This document shows, piece after piece, positions 26,453 through 35,388 of a DNA stretch of 64,000 bases. The position numbers and the translations under genes were made by a program. Numbering within the stretch: position 1 is the stretch's first letter; the number at the start of each line of letters is the position of its first letter. Source of the stretch: Clostridiales bacterium (GTDB lineage: Bacteria > Bacillota > Clostridia > Lachnospirales > Lachnospiraceae); NCBI GenBank assembly GCA_018365455.1, contig JAGZJZ010000009.1, positions 1 to 64,000 on the forward strand, written 5' to 3'. The notes under the pieces were generated by a model that was not told the origin of the DNA, did no database searches, and saw nothing but the letters and a program-made list of their open reading frames with translations.

Positions 26453-27361
26453 CTAAACCTTTAAATGCCTTTTAATCGTGAACAGACTTCCAAAAAGCCC
26501 GGTACCTATTCCTAATATTCCCGCGATCACTGTCAGCATTGGAAAAATAGTTGCTGCCGAAAGGAACGGAATACCCTTCTGGAAGACTCCCAGAGTCAAA
26601 TTTACATTTTCCATTACCCATTCATAGGCTATAAAAAGAATAAACAATGGGATTCCCGTCCCAAATATGCCGATAAACAGTCCCTCCACAATAAAGGGAA
26701 CCTTCACAAAAGAAGGCTTTGCCCCCATCAGCTGCATCACTTTAATCTTATCTTTTCTGGATTCCATCCCTACCGCAAGCGTATTGTTTACAAGAAACAG
26801 AGAAATCAATACCAACAGCAGCATACAGCCTGCGGTCAGCATAGCCAAAACACGGTTAGCCGTACTGAGAATTCTGACTGTTGTCTCTGAATGGGTTACC
26901 TTACGCACACCCTCCAGCCCCTTTACATAGGATACAAAGGCTGTCTGATTCTCAATACCCTTAATGCGTACCTTATAATGGTCAGACTGAGCCAATGGAT
27001 TGGTATCCATATAGTCTTCAGCTACAGTTTCATCGCCTTCAAATATTTCTTTCTGGAATTCCTCCCATGCCGCATCAGCTGATATATAATTTGTCTCAAT
27101 TACGTTTGCCTGCTGTCTGATCTGTTTCCCGATGTCTTCGATTTTATTCTTTTCTATTCCTGCCTGAAAAAATACCAGAACAGCCATTTCATCTTCTGCT
27201 GTTTTTAATATACGTTCCACATTTGACAGGGAAATAAAAAAGATACCAAATAAAAATATGCAAATGGACATGGTAACTACGGATCCGATCATGTATACCT
27301 TATTTCTGCGGATGTTTTTTAATCCCATTTTTAACAGATAAGAAAGTGTACTAAATTCCAT
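26453..27361 (-). CDS. ftsX: Cell division ABC permease FtsX
   Basis: This 302-residue permease has four membrane segments. The first (MIGSVVTMSICIFLFGIFFISL) precedes an extracellular loop of about 100 residues that would contact the coiled-coil hydrolase. The last three surround the FtsX permease domain, including MESRKDKIKVMQLMGAKPSFV, the family motif. GGGGAGGG lies seven bases before the start chosen. A longer frame begins 14 codons earlier, inside ftsE. Its start overlaps the ftsE end by 11 bases. It does not transport; it relays ATP hydrolysis to the hydrolase. Confidence 0.93.
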   Translation of the reverse strand: MEFSTLSYLLKMGLKNIRRNKVYMIGSVVTMSICIFLFGIFFISLSNVERILKTAEDEMAVLVFFQAGIEKNKIEDIGKQIRQQANVIETNYISADAAWEEFQKEIFEGDETVAEDYMDTNPLAQSDHYKVRIKGIENQTAFVSYVKGLEGVRKVTHSETTVRILSTANRVLAMLTAGCMLLLVLISLFLVNNTLAVGMESRKDKIKVMQLMGAKPSFVKVPFIVEGLFIGIFGTGIPLFILFIAYEWVMENVNLTLGVFQKGIPFLSAATIFPMLTVIAGILGIGTGLFGSLFTIKRHLKV

Positions 27362-28037
27362 ATAAATACCCTCCCCATTTGCTGTCACTGATGATTTTTC
27401 CATAGGAAAATGTAATTACCCGTTTATCCATAGCTTTTATGATTTCGCTGTTATGGGATACCACTACTACCGTTGTTCCCCTCTTGTTAACCCGTTCAAT
27501 CAGATCCATAATTTCAATTGCACTTTTCCTGTCCAGATTCCGGGTTGGTTCGTCCGCCAGCAGTAAAACCGGCTGATTCACAATTGCCCGGGCTATTGCT
27601 ACCTTCTGCCGTTCTCCCCCGGAAAGCTGTGCGGGTAAGTGATTCTTCTTATATTTCATCCCTACCAGTTCCAGAACCTCCAGAACTCTTTCCCGAATCT
27701 GGGCAGGATCTGCTTCCACCACTCTCTGGGCAAATGCAACATTTTCGTAGACATTAAAGTCCTCAAAAAGCCTGAAATCCTGAAATACCATCCCGATAAA
27801 TCTGCGGTACCGGTAAACCTGCCGTTTTTTCAGCTTAGACAACTGTATGCCATTTATGCTGATCCTTCCGGATGTGGGCTCTATCTCTTTTAACATTAAA
27901 TCTAACAGCGTTGTTTTTCCTGCCCCGCTGTTCCCCGCTAAAAACACAAACTCCCCCGCCTCTATCTTCAGGCTCAGATTATCAATTGCTTTATAGCCGT
28001 TGGGGTATACTTTTGTAACTTTATCCAGTAAGATCAT
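27351..28037 (-). CDS. ftsE: Cell division ATP-binding protein FtsE
   Basis: This 228-residue ABC ATPase has Walker A (LAGNSGAGKTTLL), Q-loop (MVFQDFRLF), signature (LSGGERQKVAIARA), Walker B with the FtsE-typical LLADEPTRNLD, and the H-loop histidine in VVVVSHNSE. It pairs with FtsX to activate a peptidoglycan hydrolase. It starts 48 bases after flhB on the same strand, so it may be read through from the flagellar operon. No separate promoter was recognised. Confidence 0.95.
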   Translation of the reverse strand: MILLDKVTKVYPNGYKAIDNLSLKIEAGEFVFLAGNSGAGKTTLLDLMLKEIEPTSGRISINGIQLSKLKKRQVYRYRRFIGMVFQDFRLFEDFNVYENVAFAQRVVEADPAQIRERVLEVLELVGMKYKKNHLPAQLSGGERQKVAIARAIVNQPVLLLADEPTRNLDRKSAIEIMDLIERVNKRGTTVVVVSHNSEIIKAMDKRVITFSYGKIISDSKWGGYLYGI

Positions 28038-28084
28038 ACTGCCTCCTATGTAATGAAAACGCCTCTACTCCACAGAGCAAATAT

Positions 28085-29146
28085 TTAAAGCTTTTTATTC
28101 TTCAGCTCATATGCAAATGCCAGCATGCCTGCAATTACCTCGTAATACTTGGATGGGATCTCCATATCAACCTCCACAGCCTCATATAAGCCTCTTGCAA
28201 GAGGTTTGTTCTCTACTATATATAACCCGTTCTCCTCACCGATCTCTACGATTTTCAGTGCTATTTTATCTGCACCTTTAGCAACTACCACCGGCGCCGT
28301 ATTATTATCGGGATCATACGCCAGGGCAACTGCATAGTGGGTGGGATTACGGATAATTACATCTGCTTCCGGCACTTTCTGCATCATTCGCATGTTAGCC
28401 ATACGCTGCTGCTTTTCCTTTATTTTCCCCTTAATCTGGGGATCTCCTTCAGTCTGTTTATATTCTTCTTTTATTTCCTGCTTACTCATACGGAGATTCT
28501 TTTCGTAATCCCACCACTGGTAAAGGTAATCAAATAGAGCAAGAAACAAAAAGATGATCCCCACCGTATTAACCAGCGATACAATCGTATCCCCGATAAA
28601 GGTAACTGCCCCTATGGCTGACCCATCCATCAGCCGGGGGAATTCTCTGATTCTGTCCTGGATCTGCTGGAACAGCATAATTCCAAGTACTGTTATTTTT
28701 ATCAGCGCTTTGAGCACCTCTACTAAAGATCTGACGGAAAAAAGCCTCTTAAAACCCTGCAGAGGATTTATCCGGTTCCCTTTGAATTTAAATGCATCTG
28801 CCGAAAACAGCATACGTGTCTGAATTCCGGTGGCTGCAACCGCCCCTACAATTCCCACCATAAGTATTGGAATTGCAGTGGAGAAGAAAAGTATCAGTCC
28901 ATTAGAAAGCATCTCTCCGATATTGTCGGGATTTATTACGCTGACACCAGATGCATAGCCGAAAAACGATTCCATGCACCTGGTTATATTTTCATACATC
29001 TGCGGCGACAGTAATTTAAGAGCATTAAAGCTGACCAGCATAGTCAATACGGTGACTACATCGTGGCTTTGAAAGACATTGCCTTTTTTTCTCTCATCCT
29101 GACGCCGCTTAGGAGTGGCTTTCTCTGTTTTTTCATCTGCCGCCAA
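28085..29146 (-). CDS. flhB: Flagellar export switch protein FlhB
   Basis: This 353-residue membrane protein of the flagellar type III export gate switches substrate from hook to filament. The N-terminus EKTEKATPKRRQDERKKG is family-typical, four membrane segments follow, and the C-terminal domain contains the self-cleaving IRNPTHYAVALAYDP motif. It ends the fliO-P-Q-R-flhB run. A shorter FlhB-C-terminal-like protein without NPTH is encoded at 47998. Confidence 0.96.
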   Translation of the reverse strand: MAADEKTEKATPKRRQDERKKGNVFQSHDVVTVLTMLVSFNALKLLSPQMYENITRCMESFFGYASGVSVINPDNIGEMLSNGLILFFSTAIPILMVGIVGAVAATGIQTRMLFSADAFKFKGNRINPLQGFKRLFSVRSLVEVLKALIKITVLGIMLFQQIQDRIREFPRLMDGSAIGAVTFIGDTIVSLVNTVGIIFLFLALFDYLYQWWDYEKNLRMSKQEIKEEYKQTEGDPQIKGKIKEKQQRMANMRMMQKVPEADVIIRNPTHYAVALAYDPDNNTAPVVVAKGADKIALKIVEIGEENGLYIVENKPLARGLYEAVEVDMEIPSKYYEVIAGMLAFAYELKNKKL

Positions 29147-29177
29147 CTATGCTCCCCCCTTTGCTGCGCTGGTGTTT

Positions 29178-29948
29178 CTAAACTAACTGCATAAAATTCT
29201 GCATTTCCGTAATCATAGTACCGATATAACGGTCAATAAAATCTCCGATAGGCTGTGCGAAAAAGAACATCAGAAGAATTGCTGTCAATATTTTAAACTG
29301 CATATTAATCACAAATACGTGAATCTGCGGCACCAGCTTCATTAGGATGCCCATAGCCACTTCCACGATCAATTCTGCCGCTACAAATGGCAGCGTCAGT
29401 TTGATGCACAATAAAAATGCTGACGAGAAAATATCTATAAAAAAATTGCTGATAACCGTTAAATTAAAAGATAATCTGCCCAGGGGCACCAGTTCATATG
29501 AATAGGTAAATATTTTGATCATGATCAGATGGCTTCCCGTTGCAAAAAAGTACAGTATAAATAAAATTGTCAGGAAGTTACCGATTGACGACATCTGTAC
29601 TCCCGATATGGGATCAAATATCTTTGACATAGCAAGACCAAATACGGTATCCATCAAATCTCCTGCTACATAGAGCATATAAAAAAAGAAGTAGAACACA
29701 AAACCCAGCCCAAATCCAAACGCTACCTCTTTAACCATTGTGGTAATCATCTCAAAATCATTCAGCGAAGCAACTGCAGTACCATCCAGATTCGGTGCAA
29801 GCAGCAAGCTGATCGCCAATACAAGTCCTATCCTGACCCGTGCCGGTACATTTTTTCTGGCAAAAATGGGATTTGCCAAAATCATTCCTCCCATTCTTGC
29901 AAAGACAAGAAGGAAGACATTGAAATACCCTAATACCTCGTCCATCAT
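29178..29948 (-). CDS. fliR: Flagellar export gate protein FliR
   Basis: This 256-residue integral membrane protein forms the export gate with FliP and FliQ. It starts MDEVLGYFNVFLLVFARMGGMILANPIFARKNVPARVRIG in pattern, typical of FliR. The start with GGAGGGG upstream (29948) is preferred over one four codons earlier. Six membrane segments are expected. It follows fliQ and precedes flhB. Confidence 0.95.
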   Translation of the reverse strand: MMDEVLGYFNVFLLVFARMGGMILANPIFARKNVPARVRIGLVLAISLLLAPNLDGTAVASLNDFEMITTMVKEVAFGFGLGFVFYFFFYMLYVAGDLMDTVFGLAMSKIFDPISGVQMSSIGNFLTILFILYFFATGSHLIMIKIFTYSYELVPLGRLSFNLTVISNFFIDIFSSAFLLCIKLTLPFVAAELIVEVAMGILMKLVPQIHVFVINMQFKILTAILLMFFFAQPIGDFIDRYIGTMITEMQNFMQLV

Positions 29949-29994
29949 GTTCCCCTCCACATTTCCTTTTCACGGGTTTTTGTTTTTGAGTTAC

Positions 29995-30258
29995 TCACAC
30001 AGATGCCATTAGAGTAAAAACCTTTTGAAAAAACTCGTCAAATACATTAAACATCCAGGACCCCAAAAACAGCAGCACCAAAGCAATTACAATCAGTTTG
30101 GGAACAAAGGTCAGCGTCTGTTCATGTATCTGTGTCGCCGCCTGAAAAATAGCGATAATCAGTCCCACCACAATACTTAAAATCAACATAGGGCCTGCCA
30201 GTTCAAATGAAACTAAAAGTGCTTCTTTTAATATTCCAAGTGCATCACCTGTACTCAT
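29995..30258 (-). CDS. fliQ: Flagellar export gate protein FliQ
   Basis: This 87-residue two-helix membrane protein of the export gate contains the conserved GPMLILSIVVGLIIAIFQAATQIHEQTLTFVPK pattern. The length matches the family exactly. It sits nine bases after fliP and before fliR. Confidence 0.96.
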   Translation of the reverse strand: MSTGDALGILKEALLVSFELAGPMLILSIVVGLIIAIFQAATQIHEQTLTFVPKLIVIALVLLFLGSWMFNVFDEFFQKVFTLMASV

Positions 30259-30267
30259 ATTTACCTC

Positions 30268-31074
30268 CTAACGAAATCCCTGAACAAGCGTCTTAATCAT
30301 CATGCCCCAGCCGTCTACCAATACAAATAAAAGGATTTTAAAAGGCAGCGCTATCATTGTGGGCGGCAGCATAACCATTCCCATGGACATCAGGGTACTC
30401 GCCACTACCATGTCTATTATCAAAAATGGAATAAAGATCAGAAAACCAATGGTAAATGCCCTGTTCAATTCACTTAAAATAAAGGATGGTACAATAACCG
30501 TAAGTTTAAGCGGCATGTAACGCTCGGGTCCTTCTCCCTCTTTTATCTCCGGAAGCTTCGTCTTCGATATCTCCATAAATAAATCCAGGCTCTTTTTCTC
30601 CGTCTGCTTTAACATAAATTTCTTAATTGGTTCCTGTGCCACATCCATTGCCTGTTCTCTGGTAATCTTCCCCTCCTGGTATGGCTGGTAAGCTTTCTCA
30701 TTTACCTCGTCAATGACAGGTGCCATAATGAAAAGGGACAGGATTACAGCCAGACCGATGAGAACCTGGTTCGGCGGTGACTGCTGTGTACCCAATGCAC
30801 TTCTTAAAAATGTCAGAGAAATTATTATCCTGGTAAAACTGGTCATCATCAGCAACAGGGACGGTACTACTGCCAGAAACAGAAAAAGGAACAGCACATC
30901 CATGGTGTCCATTCCATTTGTTTTTCCGGTTCCATCCGTAACATTAACTGAAATTCCCGAAGCCTCTACATTATTTTTACAGCAAAAAAAGAGTACCACA
31001 ACCACAAGTAAGGATAAAACTGTTATGGTACCATATTTAATCAACTTCTTATTTGGCAATACTTGGGTTTGCAT
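30268..31074 (-). CDS. fliP: Flagellar export gate protein FliP
   Basis: This 268-residue protein forms the core of the export gate. An N-terminal hydrophobic signal (VLSLLVVVVLFFCC) is followed by the FliP motif FTRIIISLTFLRSALGTQQSPPNQVLIGLA and a C-terminal half with FLIIDMVVASTLMSMGMVMLPP. Its ATG shares one base with the stop of fliO, so translation is coupled. Confidence 0.96.
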   Translation of the reverse strand: MQTQVLPNKKLIKYGTITVLSLLVVVVLFFCCKNNVEASGISVNVTDGTGKTNGMDTMDVLFLFLFLAVVPSLLLMMTSFTRIIISLTFLRSALGTQQSPPNQVLIGLAVILSLFIMAPVIDEVNEKAYQPYQEGKITREQAMDVAQEPIKKFMLKQTEKKSLDLFMEISKTKLPEIKEGEGPERYMPLKLTVIVPSFILSELNRAFTIGFLIFIPFLIIDMVVASTLMSMGMVMLPPTMIALPFKILLFVLVDGWGMMIKTLVQGFR

Positions 31075-31424
31075 TATTTCTCCTCACCGTTCTTCCTGTG
31101 TCCGCCAAAGCGACCGGTATTTTCTTTCAGCTGCTTTAAAAAAGCAGCTTTGAAATCCATCGTTTCTATGGGACTATCTTTCGTATATGCCGCAAGGTCT
31201 TCCAGCTTGGTAATTCCAGCCGGGGAAACCCCTAAAAGCATAATTTTATTTTCAACCTCTACAACAAGCAGATAGCTGTCGCGGGTCAGAGGCATTCTGT
31301 CCAGAACTTTCATATTACCCTGGGTCTGCCTCATACCCGTGCTTTTTCCTATCAGTTTTGTCGTATAATATGCCAGTGCCAATACACCGATCAGCACCAG
31401 GAAATAAAACAGCATCCTAAGCAT
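31074..31424 (-). CDS. fliO: Flagellar biosynthesis protein FliO
   Basis: This 116-residue protein has one N-terminal membrane helix (YFLVLIGVLALAYYTTKLIG) and a cytoplasmic FliO domain (MKVLDRMPLTRDSYLLVVEVENKIMLLGVSPAGITKLEDL in pattern). FliO assists FliP assembly in the export gate. Its position between the switch gene and fliP is the usual one. Confidence 0.92.
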   Translation of the reverse strand: MLRMLFYFLVLIGVLALAYYTTKLIGKSTGMRQTQGNMKVLDRMPLTRDSYLLVVEVENKIMLLGVSPAGITKLEDLAAYTKDSPIETMDFKAAFLKQLKENTGRFGGHRKNGEEK

Positions 31425-31426
31425 TC

Positions 31427-32362
31427 CTATTCCCTCTTATCTATAATCTCCGTAATCCGTGCAGCGAACTGGTCTTCTAAAACAATCATATCGCCTTTTC
31501 CAATATGAACTCCATTAACCACCACATCTGCAGGTGAACCTGCCTGCTTATCCAATACAATAATCTGCCCTTTTTCCAGATTCAGGATATCACGCACTGT
31601 ACAGACTGCTTTTCCTATCTGCACAGATACATCCAAGGAAATATCCCGGATTTTATCTCTGCTTTCTTCAATTTCTTTTACGTTATACTCTTCTTCCGTT
31701 ACTTTAAATTCCGGAAACCTGATATTTTTCACAGCAATCGCCTTCAGATTCTTCTCCGTACCCGGTCTTTTTTCATCCTCTTGTCTGCCGATATCAATTC
31801 CCAGACATTCCAGCATCCGTTCTGAGACCACGCCATAGAAGTCGGTATCTATGATTCCGTCCACTTTCATCCTGGCGCTGAATCCAATGCACTGTTCTCC
31901 CTTAAATAAAGGCAGCTGCGCATTCAGATCTCCGGATGTCTCTATGACCGATATTCCCAGGAGCTCCTGTGCAACTTTTTTTCCCAGAAACTCCCCGAAG
32001 GCTTCTTCTGAGGACCGAAGGCACTGGCTAGTCACCTCACGTAGAATACTCAGTGAAATATCATCAATCCTGCCGCCGTATATATTCTGTTCCGCCCCCA
32101 TGACCATATTGGCAACCATTTGCGAAGTTTCTTTATGGAACATAAAGAACTGTCTGCTCTTTATGTCACCTCTCTGCAATGATACGCCCACTGCTAAAAA
32201 GGGGCTTGGAAATATCTGCTCCAGATCCGTTTCCAGTATCCGTTCAGCTTTTGGCTTGAAAATATGTACTTTCTTACCCAGAAGAACCGTCAAGGTACTG
32301 CTTATTGAGGTCATTGCCATTGAAATCAGTTCTGCAACCGCATCCATATCCATCTTTACCAT
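31427..32362 (-). CDS. Second FliN/FliY-type switch protein with CheC-like N-terminus
   Basis: This 311-residue protein has a C-terminal SpoA (FliN) domain (about 225-308, with VSVQIGKAVCTVRDILNLEKGQIIVLDK in pattern). The N-terminal 190 residues resemble the CheC/CheX/FliY fold. The family phosphatase motif is weak: the E-x-x-N signature reads SILREVTSQ, so the asparagine is replaced. It is therefore probably structural. GGGGGG lies seven bases before the ATG. It stands where FliN/FliY normally follows FliM, while another FliY-like gene occurs at 55922. Which of them is the main C-ring FliN is unclear. Confidence 0.85.
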   Translation of the reverse strand: MVKMDMDAVAELISMAMTSISSTLTVLLGKKVHIFKPKAERILETDLEQIFPSPFLAVGVSLQRGDIKSRQFFMFHKETSQMVANMVMGAEQNIYGGRIDDISLSILREVTSQCLRSSEEAFGEFLGKKVAQELLGISVIETSGDLNAQLPLFKGEQCIGFSARMKVDGIIDTDFYGVVSERMLECLGIDIGRQEDEKRPGTEKNLKAIAVKNIRFPEFKVTEEEYNVKEIEESRDKIRDISLDVSVQIGKAVCTVRDILNLEKGQIIVLDKQAGSPADVVVNGVHIGKGDMIVLEDQFAARITEIIDKRE

Positions 32363-32378
32363 ATCTATTCCCCCCAGA

Positions 32379-33269
32379 TTACAAAACTTTTGTGATCTGG
32401 ACTGCCTTCCTTAATTTCGTACGTCCAATCTTAGCTTTAAAGCATTCCATATCATCAATGACAATATCTATATTACTGTTTATATTTTTGTTCAGAGGTA
32501 CCACATCCCCCACCTGAAGCCCCAGTATTTCCTGGGTACTGAGCTGGAATTCCTGGATAATTGCCCGCAGTTCCACTTCAGACTCAAGCAGGTGCTGGGT
32601 AATGTACCCTTTCCGTATCTGCCCTTTTTCCTCATCCTGTTTTCGCATCTGCTGGGCATACCGGAACCCGAATTTGGAAGTCAGCTCCTCCACATTTGCA
32701 GCGGGCATTACCAACTGCAGTCTGGCAGTAAAATCCTGTATATGTACTTCCTCTTCCACTACCACAACCACATCTTCCGGTGCGCTCATCTGCAGCAGAT
32801 GGGCATTCGTCTCAATCCCTGACAGGTCTGCCCTGATATCCATATACCCGCACCAGGCATCCTGAATAAAAAAGGTAATCTTCTTCATCAGGTATTCCAG
32901 GATCGCCTTTTCAATATCCGTAAAGGATCTGGAAAGATGATATCCTGTTCCGGAACCGCCCAGAACACGTTCAATCATAAAAAACCCCATTGCGGGGTCC
33001 ATCTGGAGCACCATGGGAGACTCATTATAATCCTTGATCCCGGGTATCAGATTAATAAGCCCAAACAGAGATTCATCACTGAGTTCCCCGCTGAACTCTC
33101 CGTATCTCCGCTCCTCAATTTTTATAACATTAATCTCACAGAATATCTGCAAAAGCCCGGTGAGATAAGTTGCCAGAGATCTTGAAAAACCTTCATAAAG
33201 ATTCTCCACCATTCCCATCCGCTCTTTTGTAAATTTCTTCGGAGACTTAAAATCATATGTCTTTATCAC
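32379..33269 (-). CDS. fliM: Flagellar motor switch protein FliM, N-terminally short
   Basis: This 296-residue FliM links FliG and FliN in the C-ring. The body matches, from YDFKSPKKFTKERMGMVENLYEGFSR, through GSGTGYHLSRSFTDIEKAIL, to a C-terminal SpoA domain (LQVGDVVPLNKNINS). The usual N-terminal CheY-P-binding helix (EIDALL type) and linker are missing. The frame opens with a GTG and two stops sit just upstream. A 13-codon frame that ends in the overlap GTGA precedes it, so translation may be coupled to that short frame. Confidence 0.9.
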   Translation of the reverse strand: MIKTYDFKSPKKFTKERMGMVENLYEGFSRSLATYLTGLLQIFCEINVIKIEERRYGEFSGELSDESLFGLINLIPGIKDYNESPMVLQMDPAMGFFMIERVLGGSGTGYHLSRSFTDIEKAILEYLMKKITFFIQDAWCGYMDIRADLSGIETNAHLLQMSAPEDVVVVVEEEVHIQDFTARLQLVMPAANVEELTSKFGFRYAQQMRKQDEEKGQIRKGYITQHLLESEVELRAIIQEFQLSTQEILGLQVGDVVPLNKNINSNIDIVIDDMECFKAKIGRTKLRKAVQITKVL

Positions 33270-33307
33270 TTTCTATCACTTTCCAGCAATGCCATACTCC
33301 TTAGCAT

Positions 33308-34132
33308 TTATTCCGATGGATTATTAAGGGCATCCGGTACCTCAACCGGAGACAAGGGATCAAACTCTGTTCCCCCTTCTTTATCCATATCAGACACGCT
33401 GAAATCCTTTCCAAGTACTATCATATCTACACGCCTGTTGGCATCTCTGCCTTCCTTTGTTGCATTATCGGCTATGGGATAATTTTTGCCATACCCCCTG
33501 GAGATCAGCTTTTTGGGATCAATGCCCATTTGCTCTTCCAGATAAATTGCCACATTATCCGCCCTTTGTGAAGACAGCAGCCGGTCATTTACCGGGGATA
33601 CCGCTTCCGCAGTATGTCCGTTTATATAAATTGCTAAAATTTCATTTTCCGCCTTTTTGAAACTGCTGCCTAGTTGTGCAATCAGATTAATACTGGATTC
33701 CCGCAGCACGGCACTGTCAGGATCAAACAAAAGGTCGTTTTTGAACCTGATATAAACCACATCATCTTCTTTTACTACCGATGCATCAACATTATTGTCG
33801 GTAATCGTAGTCTTTATTTCATTTGTAAGCTGTTCCAGTGTCTGGGAAGTCACGCTCTCTGTCTGGGAAGTCACCTGTTCCGCATTATTTTTGTCTTCCG
33901 ATATAGCCGGCACCTTAAGATCCGGATCTATCTCAGAAATATCTACCGTAGTTTCGATACCCAGTTTTTTCTGCATTGCTTCCGCAACCTTCTCAAGCTT
34001 GGAAATATTTACATTGGAAATACTGTACAGCAGTACAAAAAAAGTAAGTACAAGAGTGATCATATCCGCATAGGTATTGAGCCACTCCTGTCCTCCTCCC
34101 TGATTTCTATTCTTTTTCCTCAAGCAGAACAC
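33308..34132 (-). CDS. motB: Flagellar stator protein MotB
   Basis: This 274-residue stator protein has one membrane helix near residues 22-42. The ion-binding aspartate is Asp23 in TYADMITLVLTFFVLLYSIS. A linker rich in VTSQTESVTSQT follows, then the OmpA-like peptidoglycan-binding domain (about 145-250; INGHTAEAVSPVNDRLLSSQRADNV in pattern). It is separated from motA (56957) by more than 20 kb, and lies between flgC and fliM. Proton or sodium use cannot be settled from the sequence. Confidence 0.94.
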   Translation of the reverse strand: MFCLRKKNRNQGGGQEWLNTYADMITLVLTFFVLLYSISNVNISKLEKVAEAMQKKLGIETTVDISEIDPDLKVPAISEDKNNAEQVTSQTESVTSQTLEQLTNEIKTTITDNNVDASVVKEDDVVYIRFKNDLLFDPDSAVLRESSINLIAQLGSSFKKAENEILAIYINGHTAEAVSPVNDRLLSSQRADNVAIYLEEQMGIDPKKLISRGYGKNYPIADNATKEGRDANRRVDMIVLGKDFSVSDMDKEGGTEFDPLSPVEVPDALNNPSE

Positions 34133-34143
34133 CGCCCCTGTCT

Positions 34144-34578
34144 TTATTTGCCAATCTCCAGTGCTTTCATAGCCATTGCTTTGCCAATATTCAACGCAGT
34201 AATATTAGCCTCATAGGCCCGGGTAGCCGCCATAAGGTCCACCATCTCCTCTGCACTATTAACATTGGGCATCATCACATATCCCTCTTCATTTGCATCG
34301 GGATGGCTGGGATTATATACAGGTACAAAATCATCCTGGCTTTCCACAACCTCTGAGGCTATGACACCCCCTTTATCCGCCGCTGTCAGCGCCTTATCCA
34401 GCTGTGACTGGAAATTCAGCTCCTGTTCCTGCAGCACCACCTGTTTTCTGCGATAGGGATCGCCATTCTCCGTACGGGTTGTATTCTGGTTTGCAATATT
34501 CTGCAAAATCACATCTGTCCGGAACCGCTCTGCTGTTAAAGCCGAGCCTGTTATATGTAACGAATTTAAAAATGACAT
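34144..34578 (-). CDS. flgC: Flagellar rod protein FlgC
   Basis: This 144-residue proximal rod protein begins with the Flg_bb_rod motif (LHITGSALTAERFRTDVILQNIANQNTTRT in pattern) and ends with the rod C-terminal motif VDLMAATRAYEANITALNIGKAM. It follows flgB directly. The usual next genes, fliE, fliF, fliG and fliH, are not here; motB follows. Confidence 0.96.
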   Translation of the reverse strand: MSFLNSLHITGSALTAERFRTDVILQNIANQNTTRTENGDPYRRKQVVLQEQELNFQSQLDKALTAADKGGVIASEVVESQDDFVPVYNPSHPDANEEGYVMMPNVNSAEEMVDLMAATRAYEANITALNIGKAMAMKALEIGK

Positions 34579-34627
34579 CTCTGCCCATCCTTTCTCCTGC
34601 GTATTTTATGTTCAGACTTATATCTCT

Positions 34628-34993
34628 TTATTTGCCCGTGTTGTTAATTACATATCTGAGACTTGATAAATTGGCAGACATCCTCTTAGTCATGGCGGAG
34701 TACTGGTAATATGCTTCCCATAAATCCATCTCTTCTTTTTCAGTACTGACGTTATTTCCATCCGGTCTGGCTGCTGTTGACTGATCCTCACCAATCACCG
34801 CTTTATATTGTGCACCGGTCTCATCGGTGCCTTCTTTTGCTTTCTGCATTATCTCTTCAAAGCGAACTGTTTTGGCTTTAAATCCCGGTGTCTCGCTGTT
34901 GGCAATATTATGGCTGCTGACCTGCTGTCTGATCCAGGCAGCGTCCAGTCCTTTCCGGAGTGCCTGTGCCGCATTATTTTCAAACAATGACAT
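34628..34993 (-). CDS. flgB: Flagellar rod protein FlgB
   Basis: This 121-residue proximal rod protein contains the Flg_bb_rod motif ALRKGLDAAWIRQQVSSHNIANSETPGFKAKTVRFEE in pattern and the end AMTKRMSANLSSLRYVI. AAGGAG precedes the ATG. It comes 14 bases after fliS in the same run, unlike the usual place at the head of the fla/che operon. Confidence 0.95.
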   Translation of the reverse strand: MSLFENNAAQALRKGLDAAWIRQQVSSHNIANSETPGFKAKTVRFEEIMQKAKEGTDETGAQYKAVIGEDQSTAARPDGNNVSTEKEEMDLWEAYYQYSAMTKRMSANLSSLRYVINNTGK

Positions 34994-35007
34994 GTCTTAC
35001 GTTCTCC

Positions 35008-35388
35008 TTATCCGTTCTGCTGTATCCTGGCCTGTTTATCCGCCTGGGCAAACGTGTCCTTCAACTCAATGATCATAGGCAGGATATCCTCCAGCTCCTG
35101 CGGATCTTTTTTAATATTGGCCTGAATAATTTTATAGTTAAAAAACTCATATAAAGAAGCCAGACTGCCTGCTATCTCATACTGCTGATCCAGCGTAGAG
35201 AGCAGATGGTTAAATATTTTCTGGGCACGCTGCAGTGCATCGTTACTGCCCGGAATATCCTTATTTTTTATACAGCCTGTTCCTCTTTCTAATTGTTTAA
35301 CAGCTTCTTCAAACAACAGCTTTACCATATCTCCCTGGGTCATTGTCATGACAGACTGCTGTTTATATTTCTCATATGGATTTTGCAT
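35008..35388 (-). CDS. fliS: Flagellin export chaperone FliS
   Basis: This 126-residue helical chaperone binds flagellin before export. It begins MQNPYEKYKQQSVMTMTQGDMVKLLFEEAVKQLERG in pattern, typical of FliS. The start has AGGAGG six bases upstream. The open frame continues upstream through the palindromic leader for 50 more codons, and a GTG 25 codons upstream follows GGGGTATAAGA, so an extended form is possible. The AGGAGG belongs to the end of the repeat. Confidence 0.94.
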   Translation of the reverse strand: MQNPYEKYKQQSVMTMTQGDMVKLLFEEAVKQLERGTGCIKNKDIPGSNDALQRAQKIFNHLLSTLDQQYEIAGSLASLYEFFNYKIIQANIKKDPQELEDILPMIIELKDTFAQADKQARIQQNG

